DNA of 64,000 bases from a bacterium. Lineage in GTDB: Bacteria > Bacillota > Bacilli > Lactobacillales > Streptococcaceae. The notes under the pieces are model-generated. The model saw only the letters and a list, made by a program, of their open reading frames with translations. It searched no databases and was not told the DNA's origin. The position numbers and the translations under genes are program-made. Shown here piece after piece: positions 44,773 through 53,974 of this stretch; the stretch's first letter is position 1, and each line of letters begins with the position of its first letter. The stretch spans positions 186,001 to 250,000 of the forward strand of contig CAJNCF010000002.1 in assembly GCA_905221195.1 (NCBI GenBank). Reading direction: 5' to 3'.

Positions 44773-45564
44773 ATGACTTATTTACCCGTTGCTTTGACCA
44801 TTGCAGGGACTGACCCTAGCGGTGGGGCTGGCATTATGGCTGACTTAAAGTCATTCCAAGCTAGAGATGTCTATGGAATGGCTGTTGTGACAAGTCTCGT
44901 CGCTCAAAATACCAGAGGCGTTCAATTGATCGAGCACGTTTCTCCTCAAATGTTGAAAGCCCAATTGGACAGTGTCTTTTCGGATATCCCACCTCAGGCT
45001 GTAAAAACTGGCATGTTGGCAACTACTGAAATTATGGAAATCATCCAACCCTATCTTAAAATGCTGGACTGTCCCTACGTCCTTGACCCTGTTATGGTCG
45101 CAACAAGCGGTGACACCCTGATTGATACCAGTGCCAGAACTTACCTAAAAACAAACCTACTTCCCCTTGCAACTATTATTACACCTAATCTTCCTGAGGC
45201 AGAAGAAATTGTTGGTTTTTCAATCCATGATGCTGAAGACATGCAACGTGCTGGTCGCCTGATTTTAAAAGAATTTGGTCCTCAGTCTGTTGTCATCAAA
45301 GGTGGTCATCTCGAAGGCGGTGCCAAAGACTTCCTCTTTACCAAGGATGAGCAATTTGTCTGGGAAAGTCCAAGAATCCAAACCTGTCACACCCATGGTA
45401 CTGGATGTACCTTTGCTGCAGTAATTACTGCTGAACTAGCCAAGGGGAAAACCCTCTATCAAGCAGTCGATAAGGCCAAGGCCTTTATCACAAAAGCTAT
45501 TCAAGACGCCCCTCAACTCGGTCATGGTTCTGGTCCAGTCAACCATACAAGTTTTAAAGATTAA
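44773..45564 (+). CDS. thiD: HMP/HMP-phosphate kinase ThiD
   Basis: ThiD phosphorylates 4-amino-5-hydroxymethyl-2-methylpyrimidine (HMP) twice to HMP-PP. The 263-residue ribokinase-fold protein has TIAGTDPSGGAGIMADLKSF, the TPNLPEAEEIVG block and the C-terminal anion hole HTHGTGCTFAAVITA. A TPP riboswitch precedes it. It is convergent with thiE and shares a bidirectional terminator. Confidence 0.96.
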   Translation: MTYLPVALTIAGTDPSGGAGIMADLKSFQARDVYGMAVVTSLVAQNTRGVQLIEHVSPQMLKAQLDSVFSDIPPQAVKTGMLATTEIMEIIQPYLKMLDCPYVLDPVMVATSGDTLIDTSARTYLKTNLLPLATIITPNLPEAEEIVGFSIHDAEDMQRAGRLILKEFGPQSVVIKGGHLEGGAKDFLFTKDEQFVWESPRIQTCHTHGTGCTFAAVITAELAKGKTLYQAVDKAKAFITKAIQDAPQLGHGSGPVNHTSFKD

Positions 45565-45606
45565 AAAACTCTCTAGTTCCCACTTTAAGGGAATTAGAGA
45601 GTTTTT
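45564..45606. terminator. Bidirectional terminator between thiD and thiE
   Basis: AAAAACTCTCTAgTTCCC, loop, GGGAAtTAGAGAGTTTTT: 17-bp stem with one mismatch, directly next to both stop codons. Confidence 0.92.
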
Positions 45607-45608
45607 GA

Positions 45609-46241
45609 TTAGGAAATAATGTCATCTAGCTTTGTTAAAAAAGCTTGTGTTTTTGCCTCTATATCTTCAGCCTGCATCAGATCCCTGACGACAGCTACAC
45701 CAGCTATACCAGTGTCAATAAGCTGGTCAATGTTCTCTGACGTCAAGCCTCCAATAGCAACTACTGGAATGGCAACCCTTTGGCAAATGGTTTTCAAGGT
45801 TGAAATCAGGGTGATAGGCGCATTTTCCTTGGTCGTAGTCGGGAAAATGGCTCCTGTTCCCAAGTAATTCGCCCCTCCTTCTTCTGCCTCAAGGGCTCTT
45901 TTTACTGTTTTAGCTGTGACACCAAGTATCTTGTCAGAGCCCAAGACTTGTCGGGCAACCGAAACTGGTAGCTCATCGTCTCCGATATGCAGACCTGCAG
46001 CATCGACTGCAAGACAAACATCCAAACGATCATCGATGATTAAGGGTACCTGATAGGCATCTGTTATTTCCTTGACTTCTTTTGCCAGTTGATAATATTG
46101 ATTGGTTGTGAGATTTTTTTCTCGTAATTGGACTATGGTAACCCCTGAACGGCAGGCTGTCTCAATCTTTTCAAGAAAGTTTTCCAAGGAATCTTGGTAG
46201 CGATTGGTTACCAGATATAGTCTAAGTGCTTCTCTATTCAT
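45609..46241 (-). CDS. thiE: Thiamin-phosphate synthase, copy 1
   Basis: ThiE joins HMP-PP and thiazole phosphate to thiamin phosphate. Start set at [14 protein letters not shown] (ATG 46241 behind AAAGGAG), giving 210 residues and an 8-bp overlap with thiM; a start at 46262 adds seven codons without a ribosome site. Motifs are [50 protein letters not shown] and VAIGGL. It is the last gene of the first thi operon. Confidence 0.95.
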   Translation of the reverse strand: MNREALRLYLVTNRYQDSLENFLEKIETACRSGVTIVQLREKNLTTNQYYQLAKEVKEITDAYQVPLIIDDRLDVCLAVDAAGLHIGDDELPVSVARQVLGSDKILGVTAKTVKRALEAEEGGANYLGTGAIFPTTTKENAPITLISTLKTICQRVAIPVVAIGGLTSENIDQLIDTGIAGVAVVRDLMQAEDIEAKTQAFLTKLDDIIS

Positions 46242-47037
46242 AAATATCTCCTTTGATAGCATCTAGCCAGTTTTCATCTCTTTTGAGGAGCGAAAGCTGA
46301 TTAAGTACTTGGTAACGAAAATCTTCCAATCCCATTCCTTGTACAATTATTCTCTCAGCAGAGATATTGAGATAAGAGACTGCTAAGCAAGAAGCTTCAA
46401 AGGCAGTTTTTCCTTGGCTGAGAAAAACAGCTGTTAAGGCTCCAACCAAGTCTCCTGTCCCTGTTATCCAGTCTAATTCTGCACAGCCATTTCCCAGTAC
46501 AGCGACATGATTTTCTGAAACGATGAGGTCCTTGGGGCCTGTGACTAAGAATGACATACCTGGATAGGTCTGACACCAGTCTTTCAAGACTTGAAGTAAA
46601 TCCTCAGTTTCTTGATCTTTAACACTCGCATCGACCCCAACTCCGTGGTGTTTTAAACCAACAAGACTTCGGATTTCCGACATATTTCCTTTAAGGACTG
46701 TGGGTCTATAGTCTAAAAGGTCTTTAACTAAGCTCTTACGAATGGATGAAGCTGTTACGCCAACCGCATCTACTACCATCGGGAGAGAAGATTGGTTTGC
46801 ATACGAAGCTGCCATACGAATCGATTTTTCCTTCTCAGCAGACAAATGCCCCAAATTGATGAAGAGTGCCTGGCTTTGCTTAGTGAAATCAAGAACCTCA
46901 CGGGGATCATCTGCCATAACTGGTTTACATCCCAGAGCCAAAATCCCATTGGCAAGCATCTCACAAGAAATCTCATTGGTAATGCAGTGAATGAGGGAAG
47001 TCGTTCCCAGAGGAAAAGGATTTGTCAATTCCTGCAT
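46234..47037 (-). CDS. thiM: Hydroxyethylthiazole kinase, copy 1
   Basis: ThiM salvages 5-(2-hydroxyethyl)-4-methylthiazole to its phosphate. The 267 residues have [19 protein letters not shown] (usually ITN.VV.N..AN..LA.GASP) and [16 protein letters not shown]. The start overlaps the thiW stop by one base and the end overlaps thiE by 8 bp. It differs clearly from copy 2 at 51.9-52.7 kb. Confidence 0.93.
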   Translation of the reverse strand: MQELTNPFPLGTTSLIHCITNEISCEMLANGILALGCKPVMADDPREVLDFTKQSQALFINLGHLSAEKEKSIRMAASYANQSSLPMVVDAVGVTASSIRKSLVKDLLDYRPTVLKGNMSEIRSLVGLKHHGVGVDASVKDQETEDLLQVLKDWCQTYPGMSFLVTGPKDLIVSENHVAVLGNGCAELDWITGTGDLVGALTAVFLSQGKTAFEASCLAVSYLNISAERIIVQGMGLEDFRYQVLNQLSLLKRDENWLDAIKGDIYE

Positions 47038-47561
47038 CAGTTTATCCTTTCATCAAAGAAATATCCCTGCACTTTTTTAAAGAATTCCTGCTTGATTAAA
47101 AATCGAAAGGCAATAAAGGAAATCGCTGTACCAATCAAGGTTGCTCCGAAAAATCGAGGAGTATAGATAAACCAGCTAAGCTTAGCAGCCGATCCTGTAA
47201 AGAGTACCATAACAGGATAGGACACAATAGAACCAATAATACCTGTTCCCACAATTTCTCCCAAGGCAGAAAAGTGAAATTTTCGACCATACTTATAAAA
47301 GAGACCCGCTAGAAGGGCTCCAAAAGTCGCTCCTGTGAGAGCTAAAGGCGGAATACCTTGAGTCGTCATACGGATAAAGGCTGTCACTGTAGCCATAGCC
47401 AAAGCATAAACAGGTCCCATCATGATTCCTGCTAGAATATTGACTACACTGGACATCGGTGCCATTCCCTCAATCCGAAAGATAGGAGTAAGGACTACAT
47501 CAAGGGCAATCATCATGGATAAAATGGTTAATTTGTGAATTTGTAATTGGTGCTTTCTCAT
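47037..47561 (-). CDS. thiW: ThiW, predicted thiazole precursor transporter
   Basis: The start at [21 protein letters not shown] (ATG 47561) gives 174 residues. The longer frame from 47633 overlaps tenA. ThiW is a five- to six-segment S-component-like membrane protein ([37 protein letters not shown]) linked by TPP riboswitches to thiamin salvage in Firmicutes. It probably imports hydroxyethylthiazole, the ThiM substrate (established as prediction, not proven here). Confidence 0.9.
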   Translation of the reverse strand: MRKHQLQIHKLTILSMMIALDVVLTPIFRIEGMAPMSSVVNILAGIMMGPVYALAMATVTAFIRMTTQGIPPLALTGATFGALLAGLFYKYGRKFHFSALGEIVGTGIIGSIVSYPVMVLFTGSAAKLSWFIYTPRFFGATLIGTAISFIAFRFLIKQEFFKKVQGYFFDERIN

Positions 47562-47566
47562 GTTTA

Positions 47567-48256
47567 TTATTCTCCTTTTTCTAAAGACTGTAAATCGCTC
47601 TTCCAGGTTTGGTGTTGGTAGGCCATTTCCCAAAACTTAGCTTCCATGTGAACACTGATGTGGAAGGCATCTAGCATTTTTTTCCTGTCTGTCTCATCAC
47701 TTTCTCGATAGAGCTGATTGACCAACGCTTCTTCCTCTCTAATCTGCTGCTCTAACTCATCCGTAATATAAGTTTCAATCCATTGTTGGTAGAGAGGATT
47801 TGGTGATGGTTTAAGATTAAGTGATTTGCCTATATCATGGTATAACCAAGGACAAGGAAGTAAGCTTGCAAAAGCAATGCCCAAGTTTGGCTCTGCAAAT
47901 TGCCGATAAATGTGCGAAATATAATGATAGCAGGTTGGAGCGATTGGATGTTGCTCCATTTCCTGGTCGCTGATTCCCAATTCCTTGAAAAATTGTTGGC
48001 GGATAAATAACTCACCTTCCACTAGACTCTGGGCATTTTGTTTCAAGAGTCTTTTCATCTCTTGATTTGAAGTCTTATCAGCCAAGAGGTGATAAGCTTC
48101 TGAGAAGGCCTTCAAATAGTAGGCATCCTGAATCAGGTAATAGCGGAAAATGGACGGGTCTAAATTCCCTTCTTGCAACTGTAATACAAATGGGTGATGA
48201 AAGGAGGCCTGCCAAGCTTCCTTGGATAATTCCATCGCAATATCTGTAAATTCCAT
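47567..48256 (-). CDS. tenA: TenA, aminopyrimidine aminohydrolase (TenA_C type)
   Basis: TenA deaminates aminomethylpyrimidine to HMP and can cleave thiamin. The 229 residues carry the active-site Cys135 in SLLPCPWLYHDIG, plus YLIQDAYYLKAF and HEHIYRQF-like active-site helices. This is the classical Cys type of Bacillus TenA. It lies between the ykoC-like gene and thiW, spaced 10 and 5 bp. Confidence 0.94.
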   Translation of the reverse strand: MEFTDIAMELSKEAWQASFHHPFVLQLQEGNLDPSIFRYYLIQDAYYLKAFSEAYHLLADKTSNQEMKRLLKQNAQSLVEGELFIRQQFFKELGISDQEMEQHPIAPTCYHYISHIYRQFAEPNLGIAFASLLPCPWLYHDIGKSLNLKPSPNPLYQQWIETYITDELEQQIREEEALVNQLYRESDETDRKKMLDAFHISVHMEAKFWEMAYQHQTWKSDLQSLEKGE

Positions 48257-48266
48257 AATAACTCCT

Positions 48267-48917
48267 TTATAAAAATAGGCTGGTTTGAAGCAATAAAAAG
48301 AAAAGCAGGTAGATTAATGTTGTTTTTTTAGGAATATAAAAAGTTCGATAGCTATTCTCCACCTGTGCATGTTCGTCATATCCGTGCGCAGACAAAGCTC
48401 TCAGGTAAAGATGGCGCCACCTAAAGACCGTCATCAGAACCTTACTGTAAATCAAGGGCGACCAAAAGTGTAGTTCTTGACCACGTAATAAGCAAGCTTC
48501 TTTGAGGGACTTGATTTCTTGCTGAATAAGGGGGAAGGAATTGAATACCACAATCAAGGCATAGGCCCAAGAGCGTGATAACCCCTTTTGAGCCAAGTAC
48601 AAGAGAAGCTCTTTTAGGGAAATAGAGGAAACAAAGACAAGGCCTATACAAACTGTCACAAAGGCCCTCGTTCCAAGCATGACTGCCTGCGAAGCATCTC
48701 CATGTAACTGAACTGCCCAGTAGTTAGCCAAAGATGGCAAAATGGCGAGCAGAATCATCCAAGCCAATACTTTAAATCTACGGTAATAGAGCATAAAGAG
48801 AATACAAAATGCAACTACCGAAAGATTCAGAGCAATCGAAGGAATGAAAGATGTTTCCAGCGATAAAATTAGCAAAAAGAGACTGATAATCGGTGTCTGG
48901 GTTGCTACTTTGACCAT
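48267..48917 (-). CDS. ykoC: ECF transporter transmembrane subunit (YkoC/EcfT)
   Basis: The 216-residue protein has four to five membrane segments and the EcfT coupling motifs near LLRGQELHFWSPL (Ala-Arg-Gly type) and ALSAHGYDEHAQVENSY. It couples the ATPase below to the S component YkoE. It lies one base after the ATPase stop. Part of the YkoEDC-type HMP transporter, as the TPP riboswitch and thi gene neighbours show. Confidence 0.88.
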   Translation of the reverse strand: MVKVATQTPIISLFLLILSLETSFIPSIALNLSVVAFCILFMLYYRRFKVLAWMILLAILPSLANYWAVQLHGDASQAVMLGTRAFVTVCIGLVFVSSISLKELLLYLAQKGLSRSWAYALIVVFNSFPLIQQEIKSLKEACLLRGQELHFWSPLIYSKVLMTVFRWRHLYLRALSAHGYDEHAQVENSYRTFYIPKKTTLIYLLFFLLLQTSLFL

Positions 48918-48918
48918 A

Positions 48919-50304
48919 CTATCTCACCTCCCCTTGGGTATTGCTACTCTGAGATGTGAGTGGTTTGGTGATAGTCACTTCTTTCACATGACTGAGACCC
49001 TGACTAGTCATCTCAATCCAATAATCAACCACAGAGATCAAGGGATCTAAACGATGGCTAATGATCAGAAAACTTCTTCCTTGATTTCTCTCCTCCACAA
49101 TCCACTGACAAAAATAATAGCAAGCTCTATCATCCAAACCTGCAAAAGGTTCATCTAGCAAGATCACAGAAGCCTTACTAGTCAAGATGGTCAAGAGCTG
49201 AAGAATCTTTTGCTGGCCACCACTTAATTGATAGGGACTCTTATCGAGTGCCTGCTCCAAATCAAAATATCGTAAAGCTTGAAGAATTCGCTGATTTCTT
49301 TCAGAATCTGAGCTATCTAATTGAAGTTCCTCTCGTAAACTAACTCGGATAAACTGCTTCTCAGCTTCCTGAACAACACCCGTCAAGTCACGGTACAAAC
49401 TCTTTTTCTTTTTCAGAACTGTCCCCTTCCAAGTAATGCGCCCTTTATACTTCTGAAACTGTAGAATGGAGCGAAAGAGGGTTGATTTCCCGACACCATT
49501 GTCACCCAGGATACAGGAAATCCCTTGGTAGAATGTAAAATCAGCAATCGAAAAGAGGGAGCGATTCCCCAGCTCACAAGTCGTTCTATCCATATGGAAT
49601 AGTTCTGGACTAGAAGCAACTTCCTTTGAAGCAACCTTTGTCATTTCAGAGGCAGGGATTTGATTTATTTCCCTTAGTTGTCCGTCTCTTAGTTCCACCA
49701 TATGGTCGATATATGATTCATAGTCCGTCAAATCATGGTCGCATAAAATAACTGTCTTCCCATCAGAGACCAACTCTTTTAGAATCTCCAATATCTCTAT
49801 CCTACTCTTGCGGTCAATGGAAGCGAAGGGCTCATCCAAGAGATAGACCCTAGGATTCATAGCAAAGAGAACAGCCAAAGCAGCCTTTTGCTTTTCTCCA
49901 CCTGATAAGTGATGAATTGGACGGTGCAAGATCGCCTTGCAGCGACATTGCTGAACCACCTCTGCTATTTTAGAATCAATTTCCTGAATGGGATACCCAA
50001 TATTTTCCAAGGTAAAAATCAACTCCTCAAACAAGTTCTCCATGGTAAATTGATGATTGGGATTTTGAAAGAGAATACCAACCGTCTGAACACGTTCGAT
50101 GATAGAAAGCTGACTGACCTCGCTCCCATCTATCAGGACTTGACCGCTATAGGGAAGAGAACTGACTTGGGCAATTATTTGAAAGAGACTGGATTTTCCT
50201 GAACCACTGCTCCCAACTAACAAGGTAAAAGCTTGCGCATGAAAAGCAAAGTCAATTGGCTCAGAGAAGATTGGAGACTGAATCGCTCGTAGTTCCAGGC
50301 CCAT
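48919..50304 (-). CDS. ykoD: ECF transporter fused double ATPase (YkoD)
   Basis: The 461-residue protein contains two ABC ATPase domains: the first with VGSSGSGKSSLF, LSGGEKQKAAL and VYLLDEPFASID, the second with LGDNGVGKSTLF, LSGGQQKILQLL and VILLDEPFAGLD. This tandem ATPase is typical of YkoD in the HMP/thiamin ECF system. Both Walker sets are intact. It abuts ykoE (1 bp) and ykoC. Confidence 0.92.
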   Translation of the reverse strand: MGLELRAIQSPIFSEPIDFAFHAQAFTLLVGSSGSGKSSLFQIIAQVSSLPYSGQVLIDGSEVSQLSIIERVQTVGILFQNPNHQFTMENLFEELIFTLENIGYPIQEIDSKIAEVVQQCRCKAILHRPIHHLSGGEKQKAALAVLFAMNPRVYLLDEPFASIDRKSRIEILEILKELVSDGKTVILCDHDLTDYESYIDHMVELRDGQLREINQIPASEMTKVASKEVASSPELFHMDRTTCELGNRSLFSIADFTFYQGISCILGDNGVGKSTLFRSILQFQKYKGRITWKGTVLKKKKSLYRDLTGVVQEAEKQFIRVSLREELQLDSSDSERNQRILQALRYFDLEQALDKSPYQLSGGQQKILQLLTILTSKASVILLDEPFAGLDDRACYYFCQWIVEERNQGRSFLIISHRLDPLISVVDYWIEMTSQGLSHVKEVTITKPLTSQSSNTQGEVR

Positions 50305-50865
50305 CTATGCCTTGCCTCCAGCTGCAAACTGATGATAGAGTTTGACAATAGCACGAACCAAGATAGTACAGAAGAAAAAGACAGAAATAAAGCGTACCAC
50401 AAGCAAGGAAAGGACAAAAGGAAGGGAGAAGGCGTAATAACCTAACTTAATGTATTCATAGATAAAGCTAACAAGCGTAATCCCAATACTATTGGCAGTT
50501 AGAGAGAGCCAACTTTCATAGCGATTCTTGGTTACGATAAAACCAAGTTCACTTCCTAAACCTTGAACCAAGCCAGACAAAAGGGCACCTAGACCGAATT
50601 GGCTACCATAAAGGACTTCAGCAAGGGCCGCTAGCACTTCTCCAATCGTTGCACTTCCCACTCTTGGAACAAAGATAGCAGCAATGGGCGCAGCCATACA
50701 CCAGAGACCAAAGAGGATTTCATTGGCAAAGGCCTGTAAACCAAGAGGGGCTAAAATCAGAGTGAGGATATCAAACAGATAACCTGAACCTACAAAAACG
50801 CCACCAAAAAAGATAGACAAGAAAGCAAGTAAAATAACATCTTTTAACTGCCATTTTTTCAACAT
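50305..50865 (-). CDS. ykoE: ECF S component for hydroxymethylpyrimidine (YkoE)
   Basis: The 186-residue membrane protein has five to six segments and the YkoE blocks LSIFFGGVFVGSGYLFD, NEILFGLWCMAAPIAAIFVPR and GFIVTKNRYESWLSL. It binds the pyrimidine precursor for uptake. It is the first gene of the operon, about 160 bp after the TPP riboswitch. Confidence 0.9.
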   Translation of the reverse strand: MLKKWQLKDVILLAFLSIFFGGVFVGSGYLFDILTLILAPLGLQAFANEILFGLWCMAAPIAAIFVPRVGSATIGEVLAALAEVLYGSQFGLGALLSGLVQGLGSELGFIVTKNRYESWLSLTANSIGITLVSFIYEYIKLGYYAFSLPFVLSLLVVRFISVFFFCTILVRAIVKLYHQFAAGGKA

Positions 50866-50947
50866 AAAAAACTCCTTTTAAGACAATAGGGCATTTAAGA
50901 GAGACCTGCCATCATACTCTGCATCTAGTCTATCTAATAAAAAATAA

Positions 50948-50980
50948 AAAACTCTAATCACACACAAGAATTAGAGTTTT
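50948..50980 (-). terminator. Terminator of TPP riboswitch 2
   Basis: AAAACTCTAAT/ATTAGAGTTTT stem with T run on the minus strand, placed between the aptamer and ykoE as the off-state terminator. Confidence 0.88.
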
Positions 50981-51024
50981 GCTTACAAAATTAGATGGTT
51001 TTTTCTTTCTCAAGAAAAAACTAT

Positions 51025-51101
51025 TCACATTTCCCTTCGACAGTACTAACTGTAGCAGGTTCAATGGGTATCATCTCAGCCTAAAGCACCCCAAATGTCT
51101 T
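51025..51101 (-). promoter_or_regulatory. TPP riboswitch upstream of ykoEDC-tenA-thiW-thiM-thiE
   Basis: On the minus strand AGACATTTGGGGTGC, GGCTGAGAT, ACCC, GAACCTG, CTGTCGAAGGGAA follow the THI-box order. It controls a seven-gene operon (ykoE, ykoD, ykoC, tenA, thiW, thiM, thiE). Confidence 0.93.
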
Positions 51102-51312
51102 TATTATTTAATTATATAATTATTTTAACAGACGATTTATTCTAGTTCAAGAAATTGAACTGGAAATACAGCCTTGTACTCAAAAAGACAGCAGATCTTT
51201 CTTTTGCAAAAAATAAATGACTTATTTGATGGATTAGCTATTTGAACTGAATCTGGACATATCTTTTTAGAAAAGGAAAACTTCCATTTACTTAGAATCC
51301 AAGGATAGATAC
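51102..51312. other. Intergenic stretch between TPP riboswitch 2 and thiE copy 2
   Basis: The 210 bp are A/T-rich and hold no ORF or known element. A TATAAT sequence near the riboswitch is the probable -10 of the first thi operon, but the -35 is poor. Confidence 0.4.
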
Positions 51313-51942
51313 CTATTGCTCACTCATTTCCCGAACAGTTTTTTCTATATTTTTTGCATACGATATTGCTGAAATGATTGAAACACCGTCAACATTGGTC
51401 TTCATAATGTCTTTAATATGTTGCGTCTGTATCCCACCAATTGCAACTAAGGGAATTTGTGGCAATAGTTTTCTCATCAATTTAAGACCTTCATAACCTA
51501 TAGCGCCACCAGCATCCTCTTTTGACTGGGTATCAAATACAGGACCAACACCAACATAATCTACATATTCAACTTTTGATTGTTGAAATTCTTCCTCGTT
51601 TTTTATAGAAAGACCAATTATTTTATCTGGCATCAATTTTCTAATTTCATCAACTCCAAGGTCATCCTGTCCTACATGTACGCCATCAGCGTCAATTTCC
51701 ATTGCCAAATCGATATCATCATTAACGATAAATGGAACATTATATTTTTTACAAAGATCCTGTAGTTTTATTGCTAATTCGACTTTTTCTTTACCTTCTA
51801 AGGCTCCCTCACCTTTTTCACGAAATTGAAATAAGGTTATACCACCTTTTAAGGCTTCCTCGACGACTCTATATAAATCTTTTCCTTGGCAAGTAGTCGT
51901 TCCACAAATAAAATATAGTTTTAGTAATTCTTTATGAAACAT
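51313..51942 (-). CDS. thiE: Thiamin-phosphate synthase, copy 2
   Basis: The 209-residue protein has GGITLFQFREKGEGA, FIVNDDIDLAMEIDADGVHVGQDD, GVGPVFDTQSKEDAGGAIG and VAIGGIQ, the ThiE phosphate and metal sites. It is clearly diverged from copy 1 (different N-terminus LYFICGTTTCQGKDL). The codon use is visibly more A/T-rich than copy 1, which suggests a separate origin. It follows thiM copy 2 by 1 bp. Confidence 0.94.
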   Translation of the reverse strand: MFHKELLKLYFICGTTTCQGKDLYRVVEEALKGGITLFQFREKGEGALEGKEKVELAIKLQDLCKKYNVPFIVNDDIDLAMEIDADGVHVGQDDLGVDEIRKLMPDKIIGLSIKNEEEFQQSKVEYVDYVGVGPVFDTQSKEDAGGAIGYEGLKLMRKLLPQIPLVAIGGIQTQHIKDIMKTNVDGVSIISAISYAKNIEKTVREMSEQ

Positions 51943-51943
51943 C

Positions 51944-52726
51944 TTACTTCACTCTTTTGAATTCCTTTACATCTTCATCTGTAATCTCATATAAGGCATT
52001 TATAAATTCAACTTTAAATGTTCCAGGAAGATGCCCATTTGGACGTTTTTCTGCCATTTCTCCAGCGATATTGTAAACCAACATTGCTGTTTCTAATGAT
52101 TTCAATTCTTGACCTTTTTCTAGTCCGATAAAGCTTGCTACTACAGCACCTAATAAGCATCCTGTCCCAATAACTTTTGGCATCATAGCACTACCATTAT
52201 GAATCGTTACCACTTCTCCATTTACCGCAATGGCATCCACTTCACCTGTTACTATTATAGGAATATTGAACTTCTCATTTGCTGCTAGAGCAATTTCGTC
52301 AATATTATCTACTCCCGCACTATCTACTCCTTTAGATGCCACATTTATTCCCACTAAAGAAGCAATCTCTCCAGCATTTCCTCTAATCGCTGCGAGTTTG
52401 TAATTATTTATTAAATCTTCGGATACTTTTTTTCTATAAGATCCTGCTCCACAGGCTACAGGATCTAAAACTGCTGGGACATTATATTTCTCTGCAATTT
52501 TCAGAGCAGCTTGGTATAATTTCCAATTTTCATCTGTCAATGTTCCTATGTTTATTAATAAACCACCAGCATACTTTAACAAATCCTCTAAATCTGCTGG
52601 AAATTCACTCATGGCTGGTGATGCCCCCAGTGCTACTAATCCATTTGCTGTGAAATTTTTTACAACATCATTGGTGATGCAGATAACCAATGGTGCTTTT
52701 TCTTTTAATAATTTTAAACTTGTCAT
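51944..52726 (-). CDS. thiM: Hydroxyethylthiazole kinase, copy 2
   Basis: The start at [20 protein letters not shown] (ATG 52726, behind AAGGAAGG) gives 260 residues; seven more codons upstream contain the ribosome site. Conserved blocks are [36 protein letters not shown] and [16 protein letters not shown]. It fits the standard ThiM consensus better than copy 1. The gene is A/T-rich. Confidence 0.95.
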   Translation of the reverse strand: MTSLKLLKEKAPLVICITNDVVKNFTANGLVALGASPAMSEFPADLEDLLKYAGGLLINIGTLTDENWKLYQAALKIAEKYNVPAVLDPVACGAGSYRKKVSEDLINNYKLAAIRGNAGEIASLVGINVASKGVDSAGVDNIDEIALAANEKFNIPIIVTGEVDAIAVNGEVVTIHNGSAMMPKVIGTGCLLGAVVASFIGLEKGQELKSLETAMLVYNIAGEMAEKRPNGHLPGTFKVEFINALYEITDEDVKEFKRVK

Positions 52727-52854
52727 ATTGAAATCCTTCCTTTTCACTTTATACGATCTACTGATTTCGATTTATCTCTATCTTTCGTTAAGAAATTTTT
52801 TCAGTTACATTGAATAATCTACCTCATCAAATTTGTAAATATCATGAACCTTCT

Positions 52855-53523
52855 CTAGGCATCATAGCCAATATCAAAAAAGGCTAATTCTAAAGCGACC
52901 GCTTGATTCCACCGTTTCTGAAGTTCTGTCAAATCTTCTCTATCTTTCCCGACACGATTGAGTTCATCAACAAGAAATTGAACCCACTCTGCAAAGAAAG
53001 GACCTCTGTGGAGATTGATCCATTCCAAATGAATATAGCCTTCAGGTAGTGCCAAATCTTTAGAGCCCCAGTCTAAATAGAGACCTTCTGCAATGACCAG
53101 CATGACCAAAAGATGAGCATAATCTGATGAATCCACTGCCGAATACATAAGATCCTGAAATGCCTTTGTTACAGGATGCAAGTCCACTTCTAGATAGTCA
53201 TGCTCTGCTACTTTTAACTCTTTGAAAGCCTTTTGGAAATAACCGTCTTCGTCTACCTCAAGAAAGCCTAGTTGCTTGGCAAAACGAAGCTTGGATTCAA
53301 GCTGGTCTGCGTGGGCTACGCAAGCACCCAGCATGGATAAGAAGGCATCAAAGAAGTGATAATCTTGAATCAGGTAGTCTTTTAAGACCTTATTCTCAAT
53401 TGTCCCCGCAAAAAGTTCCTGAACAAAACGATGATTGATTGCAGCCTGCCAATCCTTCTGACTGTTTTTTAATAATTCTCCAACAGTCAAACCTGGCTCA
53501 AATGCATAGTCTTGTGTTTCCAT
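52855..53523 (-). CDS. tenA: TenA family protein, TenA_E type
   Basis: The 222-residue TenA homologue lacks the catalytic Cys: the equivalent helix reads VIAEGLYLDWG with Glu146. This is the TenA_E class, proposed to act on formyl- or amino-HMP breakdown products in other organisms. Other helices YLIQDYHFFDAF and FAEWVQFLVDEL fit the fold. It is the first gene of the thi-2 operon, 222 bp after the TPP aptamer and about 130 bp before thiM. Confidence 0.9.
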   Translation of the reverse strand: METQDYAFEPGLTVGELLKNSQKDWQAAINHRFVQELFAGTIENKVLKDYLIQDYHFFDAFLSMLGACVAHADQLESKLRFAKQLGFLEVDEDGYFQKAFKELKVAEHDYLEVDLHPVTKAFQDLMYSAVDSSDYAHLLVMLVIAEGLYLDWGSKDLALPEGYIHLEWINLHRGPFFAEWVQFLVDELNRVGKDREDLTELQKRWNQAVALELAFFDIGYDA

Positions 53524-53674
53524 ATTTACTTCTCCTCTCTTTACTCCTTAGTAATTAATAAAACACCAAGAAATACCAAGCAAAATCGTAATTCCACTTG
53601 ATTCTTTTAAAGAACACCGAGGGCATTTGCAGAGAGCTACCTTAACAAGCCTATCCAGTTTTTATAAACAAAAA

Positions 53675-53703
53675 AACTCCAATTACAATCAAGAATTAGA
53701 GTT
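53675..53703 (-). terminator. Terminator of TPP riboswitch 3
   Basis: AACTCcAATT/AATTaGAGTT stem with T run on the minus strand. It is similar to the terminator of riboswitch 2, consistent with a common origin. Confidence 0.8.
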
Positions 53704-53745
53704 CAGCTTACAAGATTAGATGGTTAGTTTCTATAATACAAAACC

Positions 53746-53824
53746 ATTTCACATTTCCCTTCGCCAGTCTTAACTGTATCAGGTTCAATGGGTATAATCT
53801 CAGCCTAAAGCACCCCAAATGTCT
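53746..53824 (-). promoter_or_regulatory. TPP riboswitch upstream of tenA-thiM-thiE (copy 2)
   Basis: The aptamer is nearly identical to riboswitch 2 (GGGGTGCTTTAGGCTGAGAT core, AAGGGAAATGTG end), although the downstream genes differ strongly. It controls the second thi operon. Confidence 0.93.
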
Positions 53825-53845
53825 TTATTATTTAATTACTGCACC

Positions 53846-53874
53846 AGTATAGCAAAAAATGAAAGCCCTAGCAA
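53846..53874 (-). promoter_or_regulatory. Promoter of the second thi operon
   Basis: -35 TTGCTA (plus 53869-53874), 17-bp spacer, -10 TATACT (plus 53846-53851), about 15 bp before the riboswitch. Confidence 0.65.
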
Positions 53875-53944
53875 GATATTTGACTGGAAAATATATTTAT
53901 ATAATTTCTGAAAACGATTTAATTTTTCTATACACGAAGAAAAA

Positions 53945-53963
53945 CCTCCACATCAAGTGGAGG
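53945..53963 (-). terminator. lctO terminator
   Basis: CCTCCAC, loop ATCAA, GTGGAGG, with T-rich tail on the minus strand; 11 bp past the lctO stop. Confidence 0.85.
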
Positions 53964-53974
53964 CAATCATTTTA

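Noticed and set aside
45609..52747. Duplicate thiE/thiM as an assembly artefact
   Set aside because: The copies differ strongly at protein level and have different neighbours, so they are true paralogues or imports.
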